Shown piece after piece: positions 52,295 to 62,499 of a stretch of DNA of 64,000 bases. The position numbers were made by a program, and so were the translations under genes. The DNA is from Hymenobacter rubripertinctus (GTDB lineage: Bacteria > Bacteroidota > Bacteroidia > Cytophagales > Hymenobacteraceae): assembly GCF_003583925.1 (NCBI RefSeq), contig NZ_QYCN01000018.1, forward strand, positions 14,482 through 78,481, written 5' to 3'. Position 1 is the stretch's first letter, and each line of letters opens with the position of its first letter. The notes beneath the pieces were generated by a model. The model was not told where the DNA came from and ran no database searches. It was given only the letters and a program-made list of their open reading frames with translations.

Positions 52295-54799
52295 ATGAGT
52301 TCTTACAATCCGCCGACCCCCGACTTATCCTCTTACCTGCTGATGACCGACGACTCTACTGAAATGGTATCCATTGTGGCCGCCGACCCCGATCAGCCCA
52401 TGCTGCCCGGCGAACAGCCGGCGGTGCTGCCGCTGCTGCCCGTGCGCAATACAGTGCTGTTTCCCGGGGTGGTGCTGCCGGTTACGGTCACCCGCAAAAA
52501 AAGTATCCGGCTGGTTCGCAAGGCTTATCGGGGCAATAAGCTGGTGGGCGTGGTGGCCCAGAAGAACGGTCAGAGCGACGACCCCCAGCTGGCCGATATG
52601 TACCAGGTGGGGACGATGGCTAAAATCCTGAAAATGCTGGTGCTGCCCGACGGCAACACGACTATCATTATTCAGGGCCAGTCGCGCTTCCAGATTGAGG
52701 CCGAAGTGCAGAGCACTCCCTACCTCACGGCCCGGGTGAGCTACGCGCCGGAGGCCTTCCCGGCCAAGAGCTCCAAGAACCTCAAAGCCCTGGTGTCGTC
52801 GCTCAAGGAAGCGGCGGCCCGGATGCTCAAGCTCAACCCCGAAATTCCGCAGGAAGCCCAGGTGGCCCTCGATAATATCGAGTCGCCCGCATTTCTGACG
52901 CATTTTTTGTCCTCGAACATCAACGTGGAAGTGAGCGTGAAGCAGCAGCTGCTCGAAACCAACGACGGTGTGGAGCGCGGAACCCAGCTGTTGCAGCTCA
53001 TGCTGAAGGAAATTCAGCTGCTCGAAATCAAGCGCGAAATCCACACCAAGGTCCACACCGACATCGACCAGCAGCAGCGCGACTACTTCCTGCGCCAGCA
53101 GATTAAGGTGCTCCAGGACGAGCTGGGCTTCGACGGCCCCGAGCAGGACGCCGACAAGCTGCGCCTGCGGGCCAAAACCAAGAAGTGGCCCGCCGCCGTA
53201 GCCAAACACTTCGACAAGGAGCTCGATAAGCTCAGCCGACTCAACCCCCAGGCTGCCGAATACCCCATCAGCGTCAACTACGTGGAGTATCTGCTCGATC
53301 TGCCCTGGGGCGAGTATACCAAGGACAACTTCAACCTCAAGCGCACCCAGCGCATCCTCGACCAGGACCATTACGGCATGGAAAAGGTGAAGGCGCGCAT
53401 CATCGAGTACCTGGCCGTGCTCAAGCTCAAGAACGATCTGAAAGCGCCGATTCTGTGCCTGTACGGCCCACCCGGCGTGGGCAAAACCAGCCTCGGCCGC
53501 TCCATTGCCAAGGCTCTGGGCCGCCAGTACGTGCGCATGAGCCTGGGCGGCGTGCGCGACGAGGCCGAAATCCGGGGTCACCGCAAAACCTACGTGGGGG
53601 CCATGCCCGGCCGCATTATTGCCCAGATCAAGAAGGCCGGGGCCTCCAACCCGGTCATCGTGCTCGACGAAATCGACAAGCTGGCCTCCGACTTCCGGGG
53701 CGACCCCAGCTCGGCCTTGCTCGAAGTGCTGGACCCGGAGCAGAACTCGACCTTCACCGACAACTACCTGGAGGTGGAGTACGACCTCTCGCGGGTGCTC
53801 TTCATTGCCACCGCCAACTCGCTCGAAACCATCCAGCCCGCGTTGCGCGACCGGATGGAAATCATTGACCTGACGGGCTATACCCTGGAAGAGAAAACCC
53901 AGATTGCCAAAAAGCACCTCTGGCCCAAGCTGCTCGAAGACCACGGCCTCGGCCCCAAGGATGTCGGCGTGAGTACGGCCGCCCTCCAGCGCGTGATTGA
54001 CGATTACACCCGCGAAAGCGGCGTGCGCAGTCTGGAGCGCAAGCTCGGCGGGCTGGTGCGCAACGTGGCCAAGAGCAAGGCGATGGACGAAAGCTTCCCC
54101 GCCATCCTGGCCCCGGCCGATGTGCAGCGCATCCTGGGCGCGCCCATCTTCGACCGCGACCAGTACCAGGACAATGAAACGGCCGGCGTGGTGACGGGCC
54201 TGGCCTGGACGAGCGTAGGTGGCGACATTCTGTTTATTGAGAGCCTGTTGAGCCGGGGCCGGGGCAAGCTCACGCTCTCGGGCCAGCTCGGCGACGTGAT
54301 GAAGGAATCGGCCGTGACGGCGCTGAGCTACCTGCGCAGCCGGGCCGACGAGCTGGGCATCGACTACCGCTTGTTCGACCAGTACGACCTGCACATCCAC
54401 TTCCCCGAAGGAGCCGTGCCCAAGGATGGTCCCAGCGCCGGTATTGCCATCTTCACCAGCATTGCCTCGGTGTTCACACAGCGCAAAATCCGCAGCCATC
54501 TGGCCATGACGGGCGAAATCACCCTGCGCGGCAAAGTGCTGCCGGTGGGCGGCATCAAGGAGAAAATTCTGGCGGCCCGCCGGGCCGGCATCAAGGATAT
54601 CATCCTCTGCCCCAAAAACCGCAAGGACATCGACGAAATTTCGGCCGACTACCTCAAGGGCCTCACCATTCACTACGCCGACCGCGTGGATGACGTGTTG
54701 CGCGTGGCTTTGCTGGATGAGAAAGTAGCGCGTCCCATGAACCTGATCGTCCGCGACGAAGCACCGGCTCCTTTGGGGCCGAGCGTGGAGGTGAGCTAA
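52295..54799 (+). CDS. lon: ATP-dependent protease Lon
   Basis: Lon degrades misfolded and short-lived regulatory proteins in the cytoplasm. The 834-residue protein starts MSSYNPPTPDLSSYLLM (ATG 52295); an earlier in-frame start at 52256 is less family-like. The N-terminal LON domain (about 40-240) begins VLPLLPVRNTVLFPGVVLPV. The AAA+ domain has Walker A GPPGVGKTSL near residue 390 and Walker B PVIVLDEIDKL. The protease domain has the catalytic Ser714 in PKDGPSAGIAIFT and Lys755 in GGIKEKILAARRAGI. Length fits the LonA type. It is divergent from the PorE-like gene and not in an operon with clpX or hupB, unlike in some bacteria. Confidence 0.96.
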   Translation: MSSYNPPTPDLSSYLLMTDDSTEMVSIVAADPDQPMLPGEQPAVLPLLPVRNTVLFPGVVLPVTVTRKKSIRLVRKAYRGNKLVGVVAQKNGQSDDPQLADMYQVGTMAKILKMLVLPDGNTTIIIQGQSRFQIEAEVQSTPYLTARVSYAPEAFPAKSSKNLKALVSSLKEAAARMLKLNPEIPQEAQVALDNIESPAFLTHFLSSNINVEVSVKQQLLETNDGVERGTQLLQLMLKEIQLLEIKREIHTKVHTDIDQQQRDYFLRQQIKVLQDELGFDGPEQDADKLRLRAKTKKWPAAVAKHFDKELDKLSRLNPQAAEYPISVNYVEYLLDLPWGEYTKDNFNLKRTQRILDQDHYGMEKVKARIIEYLAVLKLKNDLKAPILCLYGPPGVGKTSLGRSIAKALGRQYVRMSLGGVRDEAEIRGHRKTYVGAMPGRIIAQIKKAGASNPVIVLDEIDKLASDFRGDPSSALLEVLDPEQNSTFTDNYLEVEYDLSRVLFIATANSLETIQPALRDRMEIIDLTGYTLEEKTQIAKKHLWPKLLEDHGLGPKDVGVSTAALQRVIDDYTRESGVRSLERKLGGLVRNVAKSKAMDESFPAILAPADVQRILGAPIFDRDQYQDNETAGVVTGLAWTSVGGDILFIESLLSRGRGKLTLSGQLGDVMKESAVTALSYLRSRADELGIDYRLFDQYDLHIHFPEGAVPKDGPSAGIAIFTSIASVFTQRKIRSHLAMTGEITLRGKVLPVGGIKEKILAARRAGIKDIILCPKNRKDIDEISADYLKGLTIHYADRVDDVLRVALLDEKVARPMNLIVRDEAPAPLGPSVEVS

Positions 54800-54977
54800 A
54801 GGAAGAATTGCGCGTGGAGGTATGCGGAAGTGCCGGGGTTGTGCGTTAGGATGACCGGGGCGGGTTAACTTGCCAGCACGTGCCGGCCGCTTCTCCCGAA
54901 AAGGAGAGAATTGGTGGGGCAGCCCCTGGTTCCTGCCGCGCAATGCATTATTCAGCCTGCCTCGTTTCTGATTGATT

Positions 54978-56030
54978 ATGACCCGATTCCTACGCCGCAG
55001 TGCTGCTGTTTTTGCCGTTTCGGTCCTGGGGCCGGGCGCGGCGCAGGCCCAGATTGGGGGGCAGCAGGCTTTCTCGTTCCTCAACTTACCTACCAGTGCC
55101 AAGCTGGCCGGGTTGGGCGGCTTGAACACCTCCGCCCGCGACGCCGACGCCACCATGCTCTATGGCAATCCGGCCTTGCTCAATGCCGACATGGACGGCC
55201 GCCTGGCCCTGGCGTTCGTCAATTATCTGGCCGATATCAGGCAGAGTACTGCCGTTTATGTGTTCAATACGGCCAAAGCGGGCCGCCTAGGGGTGGGGCT
55301 GACCTACCTCAACTACGGCGACTTTGAACAGTTTGATCCGGCCGGTAACTCGCTGGGCCAGTTCTCGGTGAACGAGTACACCCTGAGCCTGTCGGATTCC
55401 TACACCACGGGCGTGTTCACACTGGGCGGCACGCTCAAGTTGGCCGGCTCGGGCATTGCCGGCAACCACTCCTATGCCGCCCTGGCCGATGTGGGCGGCC
55501 TGTTCAAGCATCCCGAGCAGGATTTCACGGTGGGCTTGGTCGTGCGCAATGCCGGTGTTCAACTCAAGGCCTATGATGGCCTGAGCCGGGAGCCGATGCC
55601 CTTGGATGTGCAGCTGGGCACCAGTTTCAAGCCCGAGCACCTGCCGTTCCGCTTCTCCTTCACGGCCCACCACCTCCAGCAGCTCGATATCGTGTACCTC
55701 GACCCTAACCAGCGCGGGCAGGTGGACGAAAATGGTGTTGAAATAAAAGCCAAAAAGAGCTTGGGCGATAAAATTGCGCGTCATTTTGTGATAGGAGGGG
55801 AGCTGCTGCTCAGCCAGAACCTCCACCTGCGCCTAGGCTACAATCACCTCCAGCGCCGGGAGCTGCGCCTCGATAATACGGCGGGCGGAGCGGGTTTTTC
55901 CTTCGGCGTGATGCTGCGCGTGAGCCAGTTCCAGCTCGACTACACCCACGCCGGCTACCATGCCTCAGGCGGGGCCAACTACTTCACTATCGCCCGCAAC
56001 CTCGATTCGTTGTTTAAAAAACAGCCCTGA
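54978..56030 (+). CDS. porQ: Type IX secretion system protein PorQ
   Basis: A 350-residue outer-membrane beta-barrel of the PorV/FadL-like superfamily. Signal peptide to about residue 25 (GPGAAQAQ), then IGGQQAFSFLNLPTSAKLAG and GLGGLNTSARDADATMLYGN, then PALLNADMDGRLALAFVNYL, which are the hallmarks of PorQ. The C terminus ends on barrel strands (VSQFQLDYTHAGYHASGG). PorQ acts with PorU, PorV and PorZ in the attachment complex that anchors cargo to A-LPS after passage through the translocon. Start ATG is 54978; an in-frame TTG at 54972 lies just before. It could serve the kelch cargo at 33818. The hslU gene follows after 130 bases. Confidence 0.87.
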   Translation: MTRFLRRSAAVFAVSVLGPGAAQAQIGGQQAFSFLNLPTSAKLAGLGGLNTSARDADATMLYGNPALLNADMDGRLALAFVNYLADIRQSTAVYVFNTAKAGRLGVGLTYLNYGDFEQFDPAGNSLGQFSVNEYTLSLSDSYTTGVFTLGGTLKLAGSGIAGNHSYAALADVGGLFKHPEQDFTVGLVVRNAGVQLKAYDGLSREPMPLDVQLGTSFKPEHLPFRFSFTAHHLQQLDIVYLDPNQRGQVDENGVEIKAKKSLGDKIARHFVIGGELLLSQNLHLRLGYNHLQRRELRLDNTAGGAGFSFGVMLRVSQFQLDYTHAGYHASGGANYFTIARNLDSLFKKQP

Positions 56031-56160
56031 ATTTTTTCGTGTGCAGCAGGTGGTGAATGGGGTATTGCGGCCCTGCAAAAAAACAGGCGGTTCGCAAACC
56101 TGTTGAGCCAATGCCCATTTGTGCACCTGCCACACTGCTTCATTCCCCAGCTTCTTTCGT

Positions 56161-57579
56161 ATGCTCGATTCCGCAGAATTTCTCACTCCGGCCCAGATTG
56201 TGGCCGAACTCGATAAGTATATCATTGGCCAGCACGAAGCCAAGCGCCACGTGGCCATTGCCCTGCGCAACCGCTGGCGTCGCCTGCGTTCCTCGCCCGA
56301 AATGCGCGACGAAATCGTGCCCAACAACATCCTCATGATTGGCTCCACGGGCGTAGGTAAAACGGAAATTGCCCGCCGCCTCGCCAGTATTTCCGGAGCC
56401 CCGTTCACCAAGGTCGAAGCCTCCAAGTTTACGGAAGTCGGCTACGTAGGCCGCGACGTGGAAAGCATGGTTCGCGACCTGGTGGAGCAGTCGGTGAATA
56501 TGGTAAAGCAGCGCCGCAAGGAGGAAGTGAAGGTGCAGGCGGCCCAGGTCGTGGAAGAGCTCATCCTCGATATCCTGATTCCACCCGTCACGGCTGCCCC
56601 CGGCAAGCCGGCCCAACCCGCCCTGGGTTTCCCTACCACGACCGCCGGCGAAATGCCCGACTCCGACCAGGAGTTGAACGAGCGCACCCGGGAGCGGTTC
56701 CGGGAGAAAATTCGCAATGGCGAAATGGATGAGCGCAAAATTGAAATCCAGGTTCAGCAGGGTGGCGGCTCCGGTATCGGTGTTATCGGGGGCGGCCCCG
56801 GCGGCATGGATGAGGCCAGCATGGCCGGTATTCAGGATATGCTGGGCTCGATGATGCCCAAGAAAACGCGCAAGCGGAAGGTGACCGTGGCCGAAGCCCG
56901 CAAAATTCTGCTCGACGAGGAAGCGGCCAAGCTCATCGACATGGACGAAGTGAAGGACGAAGCCGTTCGCCACGCCGAAAACGCGGGCATCATCTTCATC
57001 GACGAAATCGACAAAGTAGCCAGCCGCAACGGCAAGGGCGGTGGTGGCCCCGATGTGAGCCGCGAAGGCGTGCAGCGCGACCTGCTGCCCATCGTCGAAG
57101 GCTCGGCCGTGAACACCAAGTATGGGATCGTCCACACCGACCACATCCTCTTCATTGCCGCCGGGGCCTTCCACGTGGCCAAACCGTCCGACCTGATTCC
57201 CGAGTTGCAGGGTCGCTTCCCCATCCGGGTAGAGCTGCAAAGCCTGACCAAGGATGACTTCTTCAAGATCCTGAAAGACCCCAAAAATGCGTTGACCAAA
57301 CAGTATGAGGCCTTGTTGCGCGCCGAGGAAGTGGAGCTGACCTTCGATGACGACGCCCTGGAGCGCCTAGCGGAAATTGCCTTCGACGTAAACAACGAAG
57401 TGGAGAATATCGGGGCCCGCCGCCTGCACACCGTTATGAGCCGCCTGCTCAACGACATCCTCTTCGACGTACCAGACCGAATTGGCCCCAATGCGCACAT
57501 CCTCATCGACCGTGTTCTGGTAGAAGAGCGCCTCAGCGACATGGTTCGCAACCGCGACTTGAGCCAGTATATTCTGTGA
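56161..57579 (+). CDS. hslU: ATP-dependent protease ATPase subunit HslU (ClpY)
   Basis: HslU unfolds substrates and feeds them to the HslV peptidase. The 472-residue AAA+ protein starts MLDSAEFLTPAQIVAELDKY (ATG 56161), followed by IIGQHEAKRHVAIALRNRWR. Walker A is GSTGVGKTEIARRL at residues 61-74 and KFTEVGYVGRDVESMVRDLV follows. A long I-domain insert (about 110-260) has a Gly-rich loop. Walker B is AGIIFIDEIDKVASRNG, and the C terminus LSQYIL docks into HslV. Length is slightly above E. coli HslU because of the I-domain. hslV is not adjacent in this window. Confidence 0.95.
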   Translation: MLDSAEFLTPAQIVAELDKYIIGQHEAKRHVAIALRNRWRRLRSSPEMRDEIVPNNILMIGSTGVGKTEIARRLASISGAPFTKVEASKFTEVGYVGRDVESMVRDLVEQSVNMVKQRRKEEVKVQAAQVVEELILDILIPPVTAAPGKPAQPALGFPTTTAGEMPDSDQELNERTRERFREKIRNGEMDERKIEIQVQQGGGSGIGVIGGGPGGMDEASMAGIQDMLGSMMPKKTRKRKVTVAEARKILLDEEAAKLIDMDEVKDEAVRHAENAGIIFIDEIDKVASRNGKGGGGPDVSREGVQRDLLPIVEGSAVNTKYGIVHTDHILFIAAGAFHVAKPSDLIPELQGRFPIRVELQSLTKDDFFKILKDPKNALTKQYEALLRAEEVELTFDDDALERLAEIAFDVNNEVENIGARRLHTVMSRLLNDILFDVPDRIGPNAHILIDRVLVEERLSDMVRNRDLSQYIL

Positions 57580-57925
57580 GGTAGAATAGAGCACCAATAC
57601 AACAAAGCGTGCTGTTCAGCATCAGCCTCAACAACCCACAGTGGGTAAGTGCAGGTTGGTGTTGAGCAGCACGTAGTAGTTTACCCCTGTTACCCACTAT
57701 CCGCCTCGCTAGCTTATGCAGGGGTATTGCTGAAACATGGATCAGCTAAAGCAGCACCACGACCCAGGCGGTAGAGAACGGACTCGGAAGTGTTGCTGAA
57801 GCCTAGATTAGTTAAAGGGCCTCCTCGGCATAAAGTGAAACGTGGTAGCAATAAAAAAAGCCCCACCGGAAAATCCGGGTGGGGCTTTTGGTTACTCTTT
57901 CCAGCAGAGGGCTGGATGGGCAAAA
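57580..57925. other. Intergenic stretch with imperfect repeats and a terminator
   Basis: Contains no supported gene. Two imperfect copies of a word of about 35 bases occur at 57722-57757 (GGTATTGCTGAAACATGGAT) and 57790-57823 (AGTGTTGCTGAAGCCTAGAT). A terminator-like hairpin lies at 57854-57889: AAAAGCCCCACC pairs with GGTGGGGCTTTT, with one bulged base, A-run on the left and T-run on the right, 37 bases after the SusD stop on the minus strand. The minus-strand open frame across the repeats looks non-coding. Confidence 0.6.
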
Positions 57926-59356
57926 TTAGTAGTCTTTATTCTGAACCAGCTTGGGATTGTTCAGAATGTCCCGGTTCGGAATCGGGAAGATCAGCTTAGA
58001 ATCACCGTATGCAATGGCAGGTAACCCATCATGGGCTGCTACGCCTTGCTTGTAGCGCAGGAGATCATAGAGGCGGAATCCCTCGAATGCCAATTCCAAA
58101 CGACGCTCCAGCAGGATAGCGTCCACAAGAGCCTGCTTGTTAGCAAAGCCGGCAACCGTGTAAGAAGCCACGGCTGCACCCTTGGAACGGTCACGCACCT
58201 GGTTCAGCAGGCTCACGGCTTCAGCAGTTACACCGGTCGTTTGAGCCAATCCTTCAGCACGCGTCAGCAGCACTTCAGGGTAACGCACGATTGGTACCCA
58301 GTTGGCAACTGTGGTGAATTTGTTCGTGAACGGAACCCCTTTAGCGTTCTTCACAATGAGGTCGGCCGAACGACGCTTGTCATCGGCAGCGAAAACGGAT
58401 ACCGGAATGTTGGTATAGCCCGTAATCCCGATATCACCCCGTGCCCCGATGCCATAATGCTGACCGATTGCATTGTTGGTATTAGGGTTGTCCTGCAAGT
58501 TCATCGCTACCGAAAAGATAGACTCGGCAGTGGTGTAGGAGGTGAAGGCCGTAGCCGGACTTGCATTGAGCTTATAAAGCCCCGAATCGATGATCAGCTT
58601 TTCGGTGGCCGCAGCATTCGCGAAATCCCCTTTGTAGAGGTAAACGCGGGCGAGCAGACCTTGAGCGGCACCTTTGCTGGCCCGGGCCACGCGAGAGAAT
58701 GGGTCGCTGTCCGTAGCTGGCAAAGCGGGCGTAATATCAATCAGATCCTTGATAATCTGATCGTACACCTCTTTCACAGACGAACGCGGCAACAAAGACG
58801 CATCGTCAAAAGCTTCCGCGCCGCTCTTGGGGGCGGTTAGCTGGATAACCACGCCCAAGTGGGATGCATCAGCCGTAAAGTTATACGGCTGAGCAAAGAG
58901 ATTAACCAGGGTGAACAGCGAAAGTGCCCGCACGTACTTCGCCTCCGCAGTATACTGGGCTGCAACGGCCGCTGATACTTTGCTTTGGTTGATGGCTAGA
59001 TTCTGGATGAACGAGTTAGCCGCAAAAATGGTACGGTATCCTCCGGCCCAGGCATTCAGGGCAGTACCGTCAGTCGAAAGCTGCTGGTAACGGGGAACGT
59101 TGCCGAAAAACGTGCTATTCTGGTTGGTATCATCCGAACGGATGTCAGAATAGATCAGCGCACGGCCACCCAGGAATTCGGAGTCCTGCAGACCGTCGTA
59201 CACACCGAACAGCGACTTTTGAATGCGGTCCGCATCCGCGTAGGTTTCATCAACTGTAAAGGCAGTTGGGGGATCCTGGGTGAGCACGTCGCAACCTGAA
59301 GCCATTGCCGTGAAGACAAGGCCCATTGCAAACTTATGGAAAGATGAGCGAAGCAT
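57926..59356 (-). CDS. SusD/RagB-family nutrient-binding outer-membrane lipoprotein
   Basis: A 476-residue surface lipoprotein that caps the neighbouring SusC channel and binds its ligand. The lipobox is in VFTAMASGCDVLTQDPPT, so Cys22 is the lipid-anchored residue. TPR-like helices follow: QYTAEAKYVRALSLFTLVNL and FAQPYNFTADAS, GAAQGLLARVYLYKGDFANA, and the C-terminal signature IVRYPEVLLTRAEGLAQTTG, RRLELAFEGFRLYDLLRYKQ and IFPIPNRDILNNPKLVQN. Ligand (glycan or peptide) is unknown, since no glycosidase or peptidase gene lies in the window beside it. It follows the SusC gene by 17 bases, so the two are co-transcribed on the minus strand. Confidence 0.93.
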   Translation of the reverse strand: MLRSSFHKFAMGLVFTAMASGCDVLTQDPPTAFTVDETYADADRIQKSLFGVYDGLQDSEFLGGRALIYSDIRSDDTNQNSTFFGNVPRYQQLSTDGTALNAWAGGYRTIFAANSFIQNLAINQSKVSAAVAAQYTAEAKYVRALSLFTLVNLFAQPYNFTADASHLGVVIQLTAPKSGAEAFDDASLLPRSSVKEVYDQIIKDLIDITPALPATDSDPFSRVARASKGAAQGLLARVYLYKGDFANAAATEKLIIDSGLYKLNASPATAFTSYTTAESIFSVAMNLQDNPNTNNAIGQHYGIGARGDIGITGYTNIPVSVFAADDKRRSADLIVKNAKGVPFTNKFTTVANWVPIVRYPEVLLTRAEGLAQTTGVTAEAVSLLNQVRDRSKGAAVASYTVAGFANKQALVDAILLERRLELAFEGFRLYDLLRYKQGVAAHDGLPAIAYGDSKLIFPIPNRDILNNPKLVQNKDY

Positions 59357-59373
59357 GGTTGACAGATTAAAGA

Positions 59374-62300
59374 CTAGAAGCTGAGGTTAAGGCCAAGCGT
59401 GTATGCCCGGGTCTGAGGTACGGAACGGTTATCAACACCGTAAGCAATGCTGGACAACGCGTTGTTCCGGTTGAAGTTCACTTCAGGGTCACCTACAGTG
59501 TACTTGGTAATCACGAAAGCGTTCTGAACCTGAGCGTAGATACGAGCCCGGCTGAATCCGTAGCGCTGCGTCATGGTAGAAGGCAGGTTATAGCCCAGGT
59601 TGATCTGACGGAAGCGCAGGAAATCGCCTTTCTCCAACCACCGGGTAGATGCCTGAGTGGAAACTGCATCACGGAAGACGAGCTTCGGAATGTCAGTGTT
59701 CTGGCCAGGAGTGGTCCAGCGGTCCTTGATTTCCTCCAGGTTGTTGGAGACGGAGTTAGTCAGCAAACCGGCGCGGGTTCCATTATAAACCAAGTTGCCA
59801 CCGCTGTACTGCATGAATACCCCCAACTCAATTCCCTTCCAGGAGAAGGTGTTGTCGAAGCCACCGTAGTAAGTAGGGTAGCCGCTCTTTTCCGAGTAAA
59901 CCGCGTCTGCCTGAGTAACGCCAGTCGTTACATCACCATTGGCGGTGTACCACTTGGAAGCAACAGCATCATACTGCTTCACGTTTCCGTCTTTATCCAA
60001 AAACTGGGAGTTGCCATTGGCAGGGTTTACGCCGGCCCAACGAATGAGTTGGTAAACGCCCAAACGCTTGTCTATGCTTGCCCGGTTGCTGCCGCTGGAG
60101 ATATCAGCGGTGGTAACGAGTTCTTTAACCTCGTTTTTGAGCGTGGTGAAGTTGAAGTTAGACGTCCAGCGAAAGCCGCTTGCCGTGTTCACGTTGATCG
60201 TGTTCAGGCTGGCTTCAAACCCCTGGTTTACCATCCGGCCGATGTTGCGGGCAACTGAACCGAAAGGTACGCCGGGTACGCCCAGCGTGAGAGGCGTTGG
60301 CGCGTCCAGCAGCAGACCGTCAATGTCGTTGTTGAAGTAGTCGAGGGTAGCCGTGATACGGTCCGTGAAAACAGTGGCATCCAGACCGATATCGAGCTTC
60401 TTGGAGGACTCCCACTTGAGGGCATCGTTGCCAAGCTGAGTAATGCCGAAGCCGTTCAGATCAACGTAGCGGGCTCCGCCGGCAAGAGTGCGCGAGGCGT
60501 AAACACCAATACCGTTGGAGTTACCTACTTTACCGTAGCTGGCTCGCAGTTTCAAATCCCCCAGAACGGGCTTCAGGCCCTCCATGAAGGATTCCTCCGA
60601 AATACGCCAGCCAATCGAACCACCTGGGAAATAACCCGTCTGGTTGTCTTTGCCGAAACGGCTGTCCGCGTCAGCACGAACAGAGAACGTGGCGTAGTAA
60701 CGGTTATCGAACGAGTAGGAGGCATTGCCATAGAAGGAGCGGAAACCGCTGCCAAATGCAGTACCACCGTTGAAGGGATCACCGGAGGACAAGCCATCCA
60801 GGATGGTGTTGAACTTGGTGTCTGCCAACTTGCTGGCCCCTACGTACAACTGCCGCTCACTCAGGTTCTGGTACTCTATACCACCCGTAAGGCCTACTTC
60901 GTGCTTACCACCCAGAAGGGTATTGTAGTTGGCGTAGTTCTGCCAGTTGTACTGGTAGCGGTCCAGGCGGTTGTTCTGGATCAGGCCTTCGTAAGCGCGT
61001 CCTAAGCCTGATAGACGAATGTCGCTGTACTGATCTTCGAAGTTATCGAGATAGTCAATACCGTACTTGGTCGTCAGGCTAAGCCCTTTGACAGGGGTAA
61101 CGGTCAGATAACCGTTGCCCAACAGGCGGCGGGAGGTGTTATCGTTGCGCTGCAGATCAAGAATAGCGCGGGGGTTGGAGAAGGCAAACACGTAACCGGT
61201 GCCAGCGTTATTGCCATCTCCCAGGTTACCGAGTGGGTTCAGGTAGTACGATCCATCGGGGTTGTATACTGGTACGTTAGGTGGCGCGCTGTAGCCAGAA
61301 ACGGTGGCACCAGCCAGATAACGCTCCGTCAGTACGCCTTGGTTGCGGGACTGGGAATAGCCCAGGCTAATTCCGCCTTTCAGCCAGGTTTTAGGCGTAA
61401 CATCCAGGTTCAGGCGAGCAGAAGCCCGGCGAAGACGGTTGCGGTCGATAATGCCTTTCTGGTCGCTGTAATCAGCCGAACCGTAGTAGCTGGCTTTATC
61501 GTTGCCACCGGAGAGGGCCGCCTGATAGTTCTGCGAGAATCCGGAACGGAAAACCTCTTTGAGCCAGTCGGTGCGGTCGGCCTTGCCGTCCTTGTCCAGA
61601 TCAATATCCGCTACGAGCGGAGTGGTACGGCCGGAATTGGTGCCTTTCTCGTTCTGAATGGTAGTGAAGTCGTCTCCGTTCAGCAGCTTTGGCAGCCGGG
61701 TAGCTTCATAGTAACCAACGAAGGAGTTAATGGAGAGCAGGTTCTGACCGTTCTTACCCCGCTTGGTGTTGATCAGAATTACCCCGTTGGCAGCCCGCGA
61801 ACCGTAGATAGCCGAGGCAGAAGCATCCTTCAACACCTGTACCGACTCAATATCGTTGGGGTTGATGTCGGCCAGAGGATTGTACCGGGTACCGTTACCA
61901 CCGTTGAAAACGTTGGCATTCTCCCGCGTATTGACGGGAACCCCATCAATCACGTACAGGGGCTGGGAACTACCCGAAATGGAGTTGGCACCGCGAATCC
62001 GGACCGAAGTACCATCACCCAGGGCTCCTCCGGTGTTGGTCACCTGAACACCGGTCATGCGGCCAGCCAAAGACTGCTCGAAGCTCTGAACCGGCTGCGT
62101 AAGCAAGGCTTTCTCCTGTACTTGCGCCACCGAGCCCGTCAGATCCTTAATTTCCTGACGGATGCCGTAACCCGTTACGACTACTTCACTCAGCTGCTTG
62201 GAATCAGCAGCCAACGAAGTGCTCAGCTGGTCGCTGGCCCCAATAGCTTGTTCTACGGTTACAAAACCAATCGAACTGAATACCAGCGTTCCGCCTGTGG

Positions 62301-62499
62301 CAGGAACGTTGAGCGTATAGGAACCATCGGAGTTGGTAGAAACGCCGTTGTTGGTTCCTTTCAAGAGCACTGTAACGCCTGGCAGGCCTTCACCAGTAGA
62401 CCGGTCAGTAAGCCGACCAGAAACAGTTCTTGTCTGTGCTGCTACCTGAGTCGCAGAAAAGGCAACCAGCGGTATGACAGAAAATAGAATTTTTTTCAT
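59374..62499 (-). CDS. SusC/RagA-family TonB-linked outer-membrane transporter
   Basis: A 1041-residue outer-membrane transporter. Signal peptide 1-21 (AFSATQVAAQ), then a carboxypeptidase-regulatory-like domain (about 25-105, LTDRSTGEGLPGVTVLLKGT). The SusC-type bridge VVTGYGIRQEIKDLTGSVAQ precedes a plug domain (about 130-260) with VRIRGANSISGSSQPLYVID and SASAIYGSRAANGVILINTK, and then a large barrel to RAYTLGLNLSF with the final aromatic residue needed for assembly. With its SusD partner it forms the lid-and-channel complex for large nutrients. DNA of this pair is noticeably less GC-rich than most genes here. A region of about 1.1 kb without genes lies upstream and holds the likely promoter. 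Confidence 0.95.
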   Translation of the reverse strand: MKKILFSVIPLVAFSATQVAAQTRTVSGRLTDRSTGEGLPGVTVLLKGTNNGVSTNSDGSYTLNVPATGGTLVFSSIGFVTVEQAIGASDQLSTSLAADSKQLSEVVVTGYGIRQEIKDLTGSVAQVQEKALLTQPVQSFEQSLAGRMTGVQVTNTGGALGDGTSVRIRGANSISGSSQPLYVIDGVPVNTRENANVFNGGNGTRYNPLADINPNDIESVQVLKDASASAIYGSRAANGVILINTKRGKNGQNLLSINSFVGYYEATRLPKLLNGDDFTTIQNEKGTNSGRTTPLVADIDLDKDGKADRTDWLKEVFRSGFSQNYQAALSGGNDKASYYGSADYSDQKGIIDRNRLRRASARLNLDVTPKTWLKGGISLGYSQSRNQGVLTERYLAGATVSGYSAPPNVPVYNPDGSYYLNPLGNLGDGNNAGTGYVFAFSNPRAILDLQRNDNTSRRLLGNGYLTVTPVKGLSLTTKYGIDYLDNFEDQYSDIRLSGLGRAYEGLIQNNRLDRYQYNWQNYANYNTLLGGKHEVGLTGGIEYQNLSERQLYVGASKLADTKFNTILDGLSSGDPFNGGTAFGSGFRSFYGNASYSFDNRYYATFSVRADADSRFGKDNQTGYFPGGSIGWRISEESFMEGLKPVLGDLKLRASYGKVGNSNGIGVYASRTLAGGARYVDLNGFGITQLGNDALKWESSKKLDIGLDATVFTDRITATLDYFNNDIDGLLLDAPTPLTLGVPGVPFGSVARNIGRMVNQGFEASLNTINVNTASGFRWTSNFNFTTLKNEVKELVTTADISSGSNRASIDKRLGVYQLIRWAGVNPANGNSQFLDKDGNVKQYDAVASKWYTANGDVTTGVTQADAVYSEKSGYPTYYGGFDNTFSWKGIELGVFMQYSGGNLVYNGTRAGLLTNSVSNNLEEIKDRWTTPGQNTDIPKLVFRDAVSTQASTRWLEKGDFLRFRQINLGYNLPSTMTQRYGFSRARIYAQVQNAFVITKYTVGDPEVNFNRNNALSSIAYGVDNRSVPQTRAYTLGLNLSF

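Noticed and set aside
57714-57923. Minus-strand gene after hslU containing a repeated FSNT word
   Set aside because: The repeated FSNT is a translation of imperfect DNA repeats and the frame runs through the SusD terminator; no start context or family.
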